Assembly (NCBI GenBank): GCA_021740905.1
Contig: JAIOYV010000008.1
Span: forward strand, 73,543 to 108,943
Length of the DNA: 35,401 bases
Direction: 5' to 3'
Source: Bacteroidales bacterium
Lineage (GTDB): Bacteria > Bacteroidota > Bacteroidia > Bacteroidales > M50B96
The notes under the pieces were generated by a model, which made no database searches, was not told where the DNA came from, and saw only the letters and a list, made by a program, of their open reading frames with translations. Numbering within the stretch: the stretch's first letter is position 1; the number at the start of each line of letters is the position of its first letter. Position numbers and translations under genes: made by a program. Shown here in pieces: positions 8,701 to 15,656 of this stretch.

Positions 8701-9643
8701 CGCTTGCATCCACCTGGACAGAACGGGCTACGTCATCGAGGCTATCGGTGTTATTATAGGTAGCTGTCCATTGTACATCGAGGCTGTCGTTTAGTTTCAC
8801 CGTTTGATAATCGTAACCAGTATTGGCATTTACCACCCCACCGGTAACATACAAATTACCTGAACCATCGATACAAAGATCGTTTATCTGGTCGATCCCT
8901 GTTCCGGTGGATGCGGTAGTTTTTACTCCAGTGAAAGACCCTGTCGATGCACTGAAATTGGCTACGGCATATTCCCATTTTGTAGCGTTCACCTGAGTAC
9001 CACCAGCCACAACCACAGTACTACCATTCAATTCTATTTTATTGGCAATCTCGAATAGGTTCAGGTTATTGTAAAAACTTACCCATTGGTATACCCCTCC
9101 CCGGTCGTACTTCAAAACAAGGAAATCGTAGTAGGTACCGGTTCGCGTACTTGTGCCGCCGATATATACATTGTTGCTGGCATCGATGCAAATATCAGTA
9201 CCAAAATCGGGGCCGTATGCATTCCCGTTATAGGTCCTTGCCCACATGAGGTTGCCGTATTGATCGTACTTTAATACCACACAGTCGTTTTGGTTGTTGG
9301 CACTGGTGTACACTGTCCCTGTGAGGTACACATTTCCACTGTCGCCAAAACAGATGGCTGCGGCTGCATCATCGCCATTACCAGCCCCAGCATATTGCTC
9401 TGTCCACAGAAGGTTGCCACGCGAGTCGTATTTTGTCAACAAAATATTGTAATCGCCAATTGAATTAACTGTTGCACCACCTACATACACATTTCGGTTT
9501 GCATCGGTTTCAGTAAAGGTTTCTAAAAACATGTTCTGCGTCCCGTTGGAAGTTGTCCACTCTTCAAAAACCTTTAAGGTCTGTGAATTTACACATACTG
9601 CGAGCATCATAAAGAGGCTCAGAAAAATTGTACTTTTTTTCAT
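5711..9643 (-). CDS. Very large two-propeller SBBP protein with T9SS type A sorting domain
   Basis: A protein of about 1310 residues. After a signal peptide (MKKSTIFLSLFMMLAVCVNSQ) come about seven repeats of the KYDxxGNLxW...GNVYVTG kind (residues about 25-455), then a middle domain (about 460-675, PDVKFYAKYTSP...) resembling the domain that usually starts SBBP proteins, a proline linker (TPPPPVG near 678), a second set of about seven SBBP repeats of the WxTYYGG type (about 690-1220) and a T9SS sorting domain (from KVYPNPTEN near 1230). It should be exported and surface-attached; the ligand is unknown. The first propeller is visibly richer in GC than the second, suggesting a fusion. I chose the start at 9643 because it begins the signal peptide. 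A consensus promoter and a hairpin leader lie upstream. Confidence 0.85.
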   Translation of the reverse strand: MKKSTIFLSLFMMLAVCVNSQTLKVFEEWTTSNGTQNMFLETFTETDANRNVYVGGATVNSIGDYNILLTKYDSRGNLLWTEQYAGAGNGDDAAAAICFGDSGNVYLTGTVYTSANNQNDCVVLKYDQYGNLMWARTYNGNAYGPDFGTDICIDASNNVYIGGTSTRTGTYYDFLVLKYDRGGVYQWVSFYNNLNLFEIANKIELNGSTVVVAGGTQVNATKWEYAVANFSASTGSFTGVKTTASTGTGIDQINDLCIDGSGNLYVTGGVVNANTGYDYQTVKLNDSLDVQWTATYNNTDSLDDVARSVQVDASGNVYVTGYSLTQDEDTNIVTIKYNSSGTQQWVQVYNDDDDGCDKGEALVVDGSGNIFVAATYFNGSNSDFLTLKYNEDGDLHWKMTYNGLYNLNDEAKDICLDDDGDIIVVGQSCIGDGYVYKTVKYSEIDVIIPPDDEAAPLAYSANLGQLTDTGFNQVPDVKFYAKYTSPVPFFWDDKVSYVLTDSNETTGLFDSWRIDMEFIEPSSELKVRAFDELDYYSNFYLSHIPEGRARVKSYNIVIYYELYENVDLLISSNNIGPKLYYIIKPGGTPDDIHCLYSGVDSSEIGNDDELILYTGLGNIVYPQAVAYQIDSNGDTINLAWQPEYDLSSNHLYFTTGSYNTSLPLVIEMKYGKSVTTPPPPVGNLDYCTSWGTARNEHIVDVYIDNGYYNGGIYLVGSTNTSSFPITVGLLSYAGQTDAFVVYMDHNTDKWWETYYGGSGMDEPCCIETGARSLGSDPLFPPEQNFIYITGQTVSDNIPNISLSGAHDDHSKTGQTDIFIARFTPKGGCDWSVYYGGDDGYTAYERPYDMTITYEGQDLVLYIVGHGHKETPLVTPTGFTGFTYSTTNSGFFGLIMKFDNSLYPEWVTLYPVDVVNGIDIWGNSNGDPCIYIVGNTSTTSLEAYVEENDSNFPLTASLQTFQGSGQDAFVASFDSDHAIEMTQYIGGTKGEYGQAISVNYDYILLSGATKSEDFLHIDNSTGYPHHYEPNISNQYYADAFITKIARKTTASYALGEIVYSTYYGGTYAEYGTYVDMDYQGNYVIFGSTKSKSPNKIQLPSTNPTGTMDNTDKFGNDEWDAYIAYFAEDARLIWATYFGSDPDDYAWACRLNNDNLFIWGHHYWTDAWPEPYNYLPLTPDGNTTPTPDFYTEPAFFQYSNPLAYNSSNGYLARFVLPEIPQIVNIEETDKPGLKVYPNPTENSISICSDKNCFLEHAEIYDITGKLVLTQYFNKGLTYTVVNISQLKPGVYHLLIYSDNGEIYSHKIVKIKN

Positions 9644-9672
9644 AACTTTGTACTGTTTTAAGTAAAACAAAA

Positions 9673-9722
9673 GCCGGGGCTGGGTCACACCACTTTAGTA
9701 CGGTCGATGTGACTGCCCCGGC
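9673..9722 (-). promoter_or_regulatory. GC-rich leader hairpin with T-tract, possible attenuator
   Basis: The arms gccggggc (9673-9680) and gccccggc (9715-9722) enclose a second stem gtcaca / tgtgac. On the minus strand the structure is followed directly by CTTTTGTTTT, which is the form of an intrinsic terminator. It lies about 30 bases before the ATG at 9643 and downstream of a consensus promoter, with no minus-strand gene upstream to be terminated. It therefore probably acts within the leader RNA as an attenuator, a protein- or ligand-controlled switch, or the end of a short RNA. I do not recognise it as a known riboswitch. Confidence 0.6.
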
Positions 9723-9776
9723 ATATTAATTAGATGTTTAAATTCACAGATAATCATCAGTTTTCTTTTCGATGAG

Positions 9777-9809
9777 CAAATGTACAAAAAAAAAAACGAT
9801 TAAAACAAA
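9777..9809 (-). promoter_or_regulatory. Consensus Bacteroidetes promoter for the large propeller gene
   Basis: Read on the minus strand, a TTTG -33 box (9806-9809) is followed after 21 bases by TACATTTG (9777-9784), an exact match to the TAnnTTTG -7 box. Transcription would start near 9770 and give a leader of about 125 bases that includes the hairpin at 9673-9722. The spacer contains a run of 11 A/T bases. Confidence 0.7.
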
Positions 9810-10254
9810 TTTATCATTAAGTTTTTACAAATAAATACTAAATAGTTTTCAACAACTTAATATTCTGCAATTTACAATTTCAACCTCAGTAAAAAAAACA
9901 CCTCTATGGTTGTTTATAGGCCATTTAAGTTATTTAATACTTAAATTCATCCAGAAAAAACAAGCTTTTAAACAGGTTGGTTGCGTTAGAGCTTTCTTTG
10001 AGATATCCAATGGAGGATGGCTTGAATTTGGATAAGGGAAAGGAAGCCTCGATGAAAATAATTGTTGGTATTGATAATTGAGCTTGCTCCGAAAATTCAA
10101 ATTTAGCCATAGCTTGCCCCGTCATTCTTGTTGGGAGGCACGAATAATTAAGAAATTGGATTATACGAATTAATCAATCAATGCTTTTAAATACTTTTTA
10201 TACATCACAAAAAGTGTATTTTTGGCCCATCAAAAATTTGACACAGATTACAAT
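9810..10254. other. Divergent spacer upstream of glycyl-tRNA synthetase
   Basis: AT-rich non-coding DNA between two divergent genes. The left part precedes the large propeller gene promoter; the right part ends in the likely promoter of the synthetase. A 63-codon minus-strand frame at 9934-10125 has no recognisable features and is not supported. Confidence 0.5.
10195..10224 (+). promoter_or_regulatory. Likely promoter of glycyl-tRNA synthetase
   Basis: TATTTTTG at 10217-10224 matches the TAnnTTTG -7 box. A T-run at 10195-10198 lies 18 bases upstream where the TTTG box is expected, but it is not an exact match. The site overlaps the TTG at 10222, so that TTG would not be in the mRNA, and the ATG at 10255 is the better start. 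Confidence 0.5.
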
Positions 10255-11805
10255 ATGAATCAGGAAGACCTATTTAAGAAATTGATTGCCCACTCGAAAG
10301 AGTATGGATATATTTTTCAATCGAGCGAAATTTACGATGGATTGAGCGCAGTTTACGATTACGGACAATTGGGTGCCGAGTTAAAGAAAAACATCAAGGA
10401 ATATTGGTGGAATTCGATGGTGCTTTTGCACGAGAACATTGTAGGTATTGATGCCGCCATATTTATGCACCCCAAAGTATGGAAAGCCTCCGGGCACGTG
10501 GATGCCTTTAATGATCCATTGATCGACAACAAAGATTCGAAAAAACGCTACCGTGCTGATGTATTGATCGAAGAGGCAAGGGAAAAAATCTATGCCAAGA
10601 TCAACAAAGAAGTTGACAAAGCTGCCAAGCGATTTGGCGATACTTTCGATAAAGACCAGTTTGTCGCCACAAACCAAAGGGTGCTTGACAATCAGGCCAA
10701 AATTGATGAGCTGACCAAACGTTTTCAGGCTGCCCTCGAAAACAACGATCTGGCCGATTTAAAGCAAATAATTATTGATTATGAAGTGGTGTGCCCGATA
10801 TCGGGAACTAAAAATTGGACCGATGTACGCCAGTTCAACCTGATGTTCGAGACCAAGCTTGGTTCGGTGAGCGAAGATGCCAACTCCATCTATTTACGTC
10901 CGGAAACTGCTCAGGGGATTTTTGTCAACTTCCTGAACGTGCAAAAATCGGGTCGTATGAAGTTGCCCTTTGGGATTGCCCAGATCGGTAAAGCTTTCAG
11001 AAATGAGATTGTGGCCCGTCAGTTTATTTTCCGGATGCGCGAATTCGAACAAATGGAAATGCAGTTTTTTGTGCGCCCGGGCGATGAAATGCTTTGGTTC
11101 GAGTATTGGAAAGAGAAGCGTATGGCCTGGCACAAAGCATTGGGCTTGGGCGACGGGAATTACCGTTTCCACGATCACGATAAATTGGCGCACTATGCCA
11201 ATGCTGCCGCCGATATCGAATTTCAGTTCCCCTTTGGTTTTAAAGAACTGGAGGGCATCCATTCGCGCACCGATTTCGATTTAAACCAGCATCAGGAGTT
11301 CAGTGGCAAAAAGATGCAATATTTCGATACTGAGCTTAACAAAAACTATGTTCCGTATGTAGTTGAAACTTCGCTGGGATTAGACCGGACCTTCCTTACC
11401 ATTTTGGCCCATGCCTATACTGAAGAAAAGATCGAAAAAGAAGATGGTTCCTTCGACGAACGTGTGGTCCTTAAAATTCCGGCAGCCTTGGCACCTGTAA
11501 AACTGGCCGTTCTTCCTTTGGTGAAAAAAGATGGCTTGCCCGAAAAAGCACGTGAAATTATTGACAACCTGAAATTCGATTTCAATTGTCAATACGACGA
11601 GAAAGACAGTATTGGCCGTCGCTACCGTCGCCAGGATGCCATTGGTACACCTTTCTGTGTGACCATCGACCACGAGAGCCTTGAAACAAATACGGTGACC
11701 ATCCGTAACCGCGACACAATGGAACAGGAACGGGTATCGGTTCAGCAATTAACAGAAATCCTAAAAGACAAAGTAAGCATGCGCAAGTTGCTCGAAAAAA
11801 TTTAG
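10255..11805 (+). CDS. glyS: Glycyl-tRNA synthetase (single-chain, dimeric class II type)
   Basis: This enzyme joins glycine to tRNA-Gly in the cytoplasm. The 516-residue product begins MNQEDLFKKLIAHSKEYG, and the EIYDGLSAVYDYG stretch near residue 25 is typical of the alpha2-type enzyme found in Bacteroidetes, archaea and eukaryotes, as opposed to the two-subunit bacterial type. Class II motif 2 is at about 243-270 (GKAFRNEI...FRMREFEQMEMQFF), motif 3 at about 372-381 (SLGLDRTFL), and the anticodon-binding domain covers about 415-510 (PVKLAVLPLVKKDG...DAIGTPFCVTID). Length and motifs are complete. The ATG at 10255 is preferred to the in-frame TTG at 10222, which lies in the promoter. It stands alone, with a strong terminator after it. 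Confidence 0.97.
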   Translation: MNQEDLFKKLIAHSKEYGYIFQSSEIYDGLSAVYDYGQLGAELKKNIKEYWWNSMVLLHENIVGIDAAIFMHPKVWKASGHVDAFNDPLIDNKDSKKRYRADVLIEEAREKIYAKINKEVDKAAKRFGDTFDKDQFVATNQRVLDNQAKIDELTKRFQAALENNDLADLKQIIIDYEVVCPISGTKNWTDVRQFNLMFETKLGSVSEDANSIYLRPETAQGIFVNFLNVQKSGRMKLPFGIAQIGKAFRNEIVARQFIFRMREFEQMEMQFFVRPGDEMLWFEYWKEKRMAWHKALGLGDGNYRFHDHDKLAHYANAAADIEFQFPFGFKELEGIHSRTDFDLNQHQEFSGKKMQYFDTELNKNYVPYVVETSLGLDRTFLTILAHAYTEEKIEKEDGSFDERVVLKIPAALAPVKLAVLPLVKKDGLPEKAREIIDNLKFDFNCQYDEKDSIGRRYRRQDAIGTPFCVTIDHESLETNTVTIRNRDTMEQERVSVQQLTEILKDKVSMRKLLEKI

Positions 11806-11858
11806 GTTGAAAAACGCTGCCCCTGGCAGAATTAAAATACTAACTTTTCATCAAATTG

Positions 11859-11896
11859 ATCCGGGTGGGGGAGAGGTCCTACGCCCGGATTTTTTT
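11859..11896 (+). terminator. Intrinsic terminator after glyS
   Basis: The stem atccgggtg (11859-11867) / cgcccggat (11882-11890) with one G-U pair is followed by a run of seven T residues. It lies about 50 bases beyond the stop codon. Confidence 0.85.
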
Positions 11897-12109
11897 GTCA
11901 TGGGTATATCCCTGTTTTAATTGCGTTTGCATAAACGGGATTTCTGCCACGAAGTGAATTTAACATCAATCCCCAAAAGTATCCTTCCCCAATTATCCTT
12001 TTAACAGTGAAGGCCAATATCATCCTGTGCGAAACGATTCTTTGCATTAGTTTATTCGTGGCACTTAATTTGGAACACGGCAATCAGTATTCACAAAAAA
12101 AAGGAAGTC
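11897..12109. other. Spacer with the promoter of the OB-fold protein
   Basis: Apart from the promoter candidate at 12041-12072 and the AAGGAAG ribosome site just before 12110, nothing is recognised. A 61-codon minus-strand frame here lacks protein-like features. Confidence 0.5.
12041..12072 (+). promoter_or_regulatory. Candidate promoter of the Ser-rich OB-fold protein
   Basis: TTTG at 12041-12044 is followed after 20 bases by TTAATTTG (12065-12072), which differs from TAnnTTTG at one position. A start site near 12080 would give a leader of about 30 bases. Confidence 0.45.
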
Positions 12110-13174
12110 ATGAAAAATACGATCATAATTTTAGCCCTGGTGTTCATAGCATTTACAGTTGATGCGCAGAGCACAAAATCAAGAAGCAGAGGTGAAAGAA
12201 AATCAACCGAAAAAGTGGAATCAACATCCAATTCTTCATCAAAAGGTACGGCAAACCGTACGTCCAGCAGTTCTTCATGGTCGTCTGCAACTGCGCCTAC
12301 AAGTTCTTCTTCCGATAAATCCGCTGTAAAATCCAGAGGCAGTTCTTCTGTTGAAAGTTCTACCCCTACATCAAGAAACAGCTCTACCACCACCCGCTCA
12401 GCAAGTAGTGATGGATCTTCATCGGTTAGGACTACTGCGCCTTCACAGACAAGCTCTTCGTCTGCAACACGAAGCAGTGCAAAAACAGGTAGGGATGCGG
12501 AATCTCAAAGCGGTTCCAGCTATAATAGGGAAAGATCAGAGAGCAACAGACCAAATTCACCTGCAAGAACACGTACGGCTGAATCTGGAGGCAGGAATGG
12601 TCACTCCTCAACCAGCGGTGTCAATGAGTATGAACCAAGAACCTCTACGGTTTATGCTGAACGAAGAAGAAGCTATACGACCTATATGCCGAACAGGGTT
12701 GTCAGGCCACACTCTCACAATCATTATGTCGTAAAACCAATTGAGTACCGCAGAACTCATTATCGTTATAGAGAACCTAGAATGATAAATATCTACTGGG
12801 ACATCAATATGTACCGCGAATATAGATCATGGTACCCGCATTACGACCTTTGGTACTATCCGTATGGGTACAGTATCCACACCATATCGGCTTACGATGC
12901 TTATGATTACATTGGGGAAATAGCCAGGGTTTATGGAGAAGTTGATGAAGTATGGTACGAAAGAAGTACAGATCAGTACTTCATGTATATCGGAGCCCCA
13001 TATCCTTACAACGATGTCACCGTAATAGTCGACGGACGCGATGCGCGAAGGTTAAGCAGGAACCCTGTCAGGTTTTTTACCAAACGACATATCGAAGTAA
13101 CAGGGCTTGTAAGCAGTTTTGATGGAAAACCGGAAATCCTGGTCAAAGACAGAAAACAAATACGTCCATATTAA
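12110..13174 (+). CDS. Exported Ser-rich protein with C-terminal OB-fold-like domain
   Basis: A 354-residue protein of unknown function. Residues 1-20 form a signal peptide (MKNTIIILALVFIAFTVDAQ). Residues about 21-175 are a low-complexity Ser/Thr/Arg linker. Residues about 180-255 are rich in Tyr, Arg and His. Residues about 258-354 (DYIGEIARVYGEVDEVWYE...PYNDVTVIVDG...RHIEVTGLVSSFDGKPEILV) have the strand pattern and the GxV...VTG...GKPEI signature of an OB-fold that binds nucleic acid or oligosaccharide in other secreted proteins. There is no T9SS domain, so it is probably periplasmic or bound to the outer membrane. A good AAGGAAG ribosome site precedes the ATG. It stands alone between two terminators. 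Confidence 0.75.
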   Translation: MKNTIIILALVFIAFTVDAQSTKSRSRGERKSTEKVESTSNSSSKGTANRTSSSSSWSSATAPTSSSSDKSAVKSRGSSSVESSTPTSRNSSTTTRSASSDGSSSVRTTAPSQTSSSSATRSSAKTGRDAESQSGSSYNRERSESNRPNSPARTRTAESGGRNGHSSTSGVNEYEPRTSTVYAERRRSYTTYMPNRVVRPHSHNHYVVKPIEYRRTHYRYREPRMINIYWDINMYREYRSWYPHYDLWYYPYGYSIHTISAYDAYDYIGEIARVYGEVDEVWYERSTDQYFMYIGAPYPYNDVTVIVDGRDARRLSRNPVRFFTKRHIEVTGLVSSFDGKPEILVKDRKQIRPY

Positions 13175-13204
13175 AAAGGATGTAAAGTAATTTTGAAACA
13201 AGCG

Positions 13205-13250
13205 AAAAACCTATAGGGATGCAATTATTTCCTATAGGTTTTTTGTTTTT
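13205..13250 (+). terminator. Intrinsic terminator after the OB-fold protein
   Basis: A 13-bp perfect stem (13205-13217 / 13231-13243, core cctatagg) is followed by TTTTTTG and a second T-run. The A-rich left arm means it could also act on the opposite strand. Confidence 0.85.
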
Positions 13251-13295
13251 TCTGGTTTATGTGCGATTGACAATCTGGTTTATTTAATCCTTGAC

Positions 13296-13539
13296 TCCAC
13301 TCCGAAAAGTAGACTATTAGTCCCGAAGGAATAAAAATTGAATAACCGTCCCGATTTTCGGGACGGAGAAAGATAGTATCATTTTCACAGCCCTGACAAG
13401 GGTTGAACATTTTGGATGCGCATGTTCAGCCCCTATCAAGGCTGTGGGTTCTTACATCATCTTCCGCCGGTTTCACCGACGGTTATTCAAATTCAGTCCT
13501 TTCAGGACTGGGTTTAAATTTATGACTATTCGGAGTGGA
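13296..13539. repeat. REP-like cluster of short inverted repeats
   Basis: Outer arms tccactccgaa (13296-13306) and ttcggagtgga (13529-13539) bracket several hairpins: ccgtcccga-ttt-tcgggacgg (13346-13366), cagccct/agggttg (13388-13405), a longer stem agggttgaacat / atgttcagccc (13399-13433), ccgccggt-ttc-accgacgg (13464-13482, one mismatch) and cagtcct-ttc-aggactg (13494-13510). The succession resembles dispersed non-coding repeats I have seen in Bacteroidetes spacers (memory, unverified). No open frame of note is present. Confidence 0.65.
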
Positions 13540-13554
13540 CTTATTTTTAGAAAT

Positions 13555-13668
13555 TTATATCACAGTTTTTTGAAGTTCGACCGAGGAATATTGTTTTTTA
13601 AATTCCTTTAATCCCCTGGCACAGTTTTGCTTTAAAATATATTGTAAAACGATTTTTAAAATCTGTTG
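13555..13668 (-). pseudogene. Possible decayed toxin remnant after the antitoxin-like gene
   Basis: A 37-codon frame bounded by stops (the TGA at 13669-13671 and the TAA at 13555-13557) follows the antitoxin-like gene in another frame. It begins QQILKIVLQYIL and ends SSVELQKTVI. The LKIVL stretch faintly recalls the first strand of PIN-domain toxins (MKIVLDTN). There is no start codon and the length is far below any toxin, so this may be chance. Confidence 0.2.
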
Positions 13669-13883
13669 TCAATTCTTAAATTGTTTACATATTCTTGAGC
13701 ATCCATATTCCAAAAGCCTTTGGCAATTCCTCTGTATTGTTTAAATACATTCGCCTTTGAAGCAACTTTTTTCTTTTCGTTCATTTCACCTAATAGCCTA
13801 TCGAACAAAATGGAGACAAGCCTTTTTCGTTGCTCAAATTTGAGTTTGTCAAACTCATCTATAATTAAATCTACTGTTTGCAT
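13656..13883 (-). CDS. Small antitoxin-like protein, toxin partner absent
   Basis: A 75-residue charged protein. Residues 1-33 (MQTVDLIIDEFDKLKFEQRK...) are predicted helical and would dimerise or bind an operator; the tail has the GIAKGFWNMDAQEYVNNLR pattern of short antitoxins that precede PIN-domain or RelE-type toxins. No intact toxin follows. The 37 codons after it on the same strand are open but lack a start. A -7-like box (TATATTTG, 13921-13928) and a dyad tttagt-t-actaaa (13893-13905) precede it and could serve autoregulation. The family assignment rests on the tail pattern and is uncertain. Confidence 0.5.
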   Translation of the reverse strand: MQTVDLIIDEFDKLKFEQRKRLVSILFDRLLGEMNEKKKVASKANVFKQYRGIAKGFWNMDAQEYVNNLRIDNRF

Positions 13884-13920
13884 ATTTAGCTATTTAGTTA
13901 CTAAAATCAAGTATGTCTTA

Positions 13921-13928
13921 CAAATATA
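13921..13928 (-). promoter_or_regulatory. -7-like box of the antitoxin-like gene
   Basis: TATATTTG on the minus strand matches TAnnTTTG exactly. No TTTG box is found at the expected distance, so support is partial. The dyad at 13893-13905 lies between this box and the start codon. Confidence 0.35.
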
Positions 13929-14034
13929 AGTAAATTGAATTTGAAAGTAGCCATTCCTTTTAAATTCATTCGAAAAGTCATTCAAAGGAATTCCTAATAT
14001 TAATTATTACTTGACGAATTATTTTCATTCATAC

Positions 14035-14766
14035 TTAAAACCTATAGCCAATTGTAAACATTAATAGGCTAACTTTTTTATTGAATGAAGAATTTCCCTG
14101 TTTAACATCTGTAGTATTCCAATATTCAACAGTTTCGTCCCATTCTGTTTTGATTTTATGTTCACCTAATCTATAATAATTAATACCAATTTCAATTTTA
14201 TCAAAGAAGCATATTCCTCCACTTAAAGAAAACCCAATTGAAAATGACAGCTTATGTTTTTGTTTTCTATGCTGATCAACATAACCAACATCTGGTAAAT
14301 ATGATCCAATAATTGAATGTTTATAGTTTGTCATTTTAAGAAAACTTGAAGTAATCCCTGCTTCACCAAAAACCGATACTTTTTTAATAGGCTTTAATGT
14401 GTAATTAAGGCCAAGTGATATAGGCAGATTCAGATAATTAATGAATTTAATCTCGTACGATTGTGAATTCACTTCATTAGCTTCCTTAATACCCTTTCTT
14501 AGATCGGCATTAAATAATGGATTAATGGCAAAATCTAGTTTCACAAAAACTCCTAAGCCTTTTTTATTAATTGGTTTATTATAGTGAAATCCAATTGATC
14601 CACCAAATCCTGCAAATCCAGAACTTGAGGCATTTAGGTCATCGCTACCAAATTTCCCCATTGGAACGGCAGCACCCACATGGGCAGAAAACTTACCTTG
14701 CGAAAAAGAAACAGAGCTTGCAACACTAATCAGCAAAATAAGAATGAGAAAGGATTTTATTTTCAT
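14035..14766 (-). CDS. Outer-membrane beta-barrel protein
   Basis: A 243-residue protein with a signal peptide (MKIKSFLILILLISVASSVSFSQ) followed by alternating hydrophobic strands (KFSAHVGAAVPMG, GVFVKLDFAI, LPISLGLNYTL, VSVFGEAGIT, FSIGFSLSGGI, IEIGINYYRLG) and a terminal aromatic strand ending IGYRF. This is the form of the small outer-membrane barrel proteins (porin-like family PF13568/OmpW-type) common in Bacteroidetes. No ligand or partner can be named. It is transcribed alone, with the degenerate ACCCGA repeat lying upstream. Confidence 0.75.
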   Translation of the reverse strand: MKIKSFLILILLISVASSVSFSQGKFSAHVGAAVPMGKFGSDDLNASSSGFAGFGGSIGFHYNKPINKKGLGVFVKLDFAINPLFNADLRKGIKEANEVNSQSYEIKFINYLNLPISLGLNYTLKPIKKVSVFGEAGITSSFLKMTNYKHSIIGSYLPDVGYVDQHRKQKHKLSFSIGFSLSGGICFFDKIEIGINYYRLGEHKIKTEWDETVEYWNTTDVKQGNSSFNKKVSLLMFTIGYRF

Positions 14767-14818
14767 ATTATAGTCTTATTTAAATGTCAATCTTTATCTA
14801 ATCTAAATTACATCACTG

Positions 14819-14869
14819 AAAACCCGATACCCAATACCCGAGACCCGAGACTCGATACCCGAAACCCTT
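14819..14869. repeat. Degenerate acccga tandem repeat
   Basis: Six to seven imperfect units of the form gaYacccRa (acccgatacccaatacccgag...) run directly up to the LpxH stop codon. Function is unknown; it looks like a microsatellite-like spacer repeat. Confidence 0.6.
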
Positions 14870-15655
14870 CTACTCCAACCCATCCGGGTTCAAGTTTACC
14901 TTCGGTGGTGGTGGAAATTTTTTCAAACTTAAATCTGTCCCGTCAAAAACGGCATACGTAAAATTGCTGATCCAGTCGCCCAGGTTGATGAATTTTGAGT
15001 TTTCGTTCAGTATTACTTCAACGGCAATATGGCGGTGACCAAAAATAAAATAATCGAAATGTTCTTTTTGAAGTTTTTCTTTGGCGTAGAGAACCAGCCA
15101 CTCTTTATCCTCTCCAAAATAAGTGGGGATTTTCCCCTGTCCAAACCGACTTTTCCTCGACCACGAATGGCCAATCCACAAAGCAAAATTGGGGTGCAAA
15201 CGCGAAAAACACCATTGCAGGAATTTGTTGGTGAAAACTTTTTTCAGCAACTTGAATTTATGGTCACCCGGGCCCAGACCATCTCCGTGGGCAATGAAAA
15301 TACGTTTATTGTTGCGCTCAATGATGTACTCCTTCCGATGAAGCGTGATACCCAATTCTTCGGGCAGGTAATCGTACATCCAGATATCGTGGTTGCCGGT
15401 AAAGAAATGAACAGGGATGCCACTATCCACTATACTGGCAATTGTTCCCAGGAAACGGGTAAAGCCACGGGGGGCCACTTTTTTGTAATCGACCCAGAAG
15501 TCGAAAATATCGCCCACAAGATATATTTCTGCAGCATCCTTTCGAATCTCATTCAGCCAGTTTACAAAATGCTTTTCGCGCCTTAGGCTGATCTCATGAT
15601 TGGGCAAGCCAAGATGGATATCCGATGCAAAATATATTTTTTGTCCCTCTTTCAA
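14870..15655 (-). CDS. lpxH: UDP-2,3-diacylglucosamine diphosphatase
   Basis: This inner-membrane-associated metallophosphoesterase cleaves UDP-2,3-diacylglucosamine to lipid X and UMP, the fourth step of lipid A synthesis. The calcineurin-like metal motifs are all visible: SDIHLG (D12, H14), VGDIFD (D49), TGNHD (N88, H89), AHGD (H123) and FGHRH (H207, H209). At 261 residues the length suits the family. The start is a TTG at 15655, one base after the stop of the M1 peptidase gene; no ATG fits, so translation is probably coupled to that gene. The substrate is assigned from family knowledge; related phosphoesterases exist, but the SRLHPNFALWIGHSWSRKSR region fits LpxH. Confidence 0.88.
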   Translation of the reverse strand: MKEGQKIYFASDIHLGLPNHEISLRREKHFVNWLNEIRKDAAEIYLVGDIFDFWVDYKKVAPRGFTRFLGTIASIVDSGIPVHFFTGNHDIWMYDYLPEELGITLHRKEYIIERNNKRIFIAHGDGLGPGDHKFKLLKKVFTNKFLQWCFSRLHPNFALWIGHSWSRKSRFGQGKIPTYFGEDKEWLVLYAKEKLQKEHFDYFIFGHRHIAVEVILNENSKFINLGDWISNFTYAVFDGTDLSLKKFPPPPKVNLNPDGLE

Positions 15656-15656
15656 A

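Noticed and set aside
9934-10125. A 63-codon minus-strand frame in the spacer before glyS
   Set aside because: No signal peptide, motif or recognisable family, and no good ribosome site; most likely chance.
10222-10254. TTG start giving a longer glycyl-tRNA synthetase
   Set aside because: The TTG lies inside the probable -7 promoter box, and family members begin close to the ATG at 10255.
12091-12393. A 100-codon minus-strand frame opposite the Ser-rich gene
   Set aside because: It is the antisense shadow of the Ser codons, which yields a Val/Leu/Glu-rich artefact.
14819-14869. acccga repeat as a CRISPR or telomere-like array
   Set aside because: It is short and degenerate, with no spacer structure; it fits a microsatellite-like spacer repeat.
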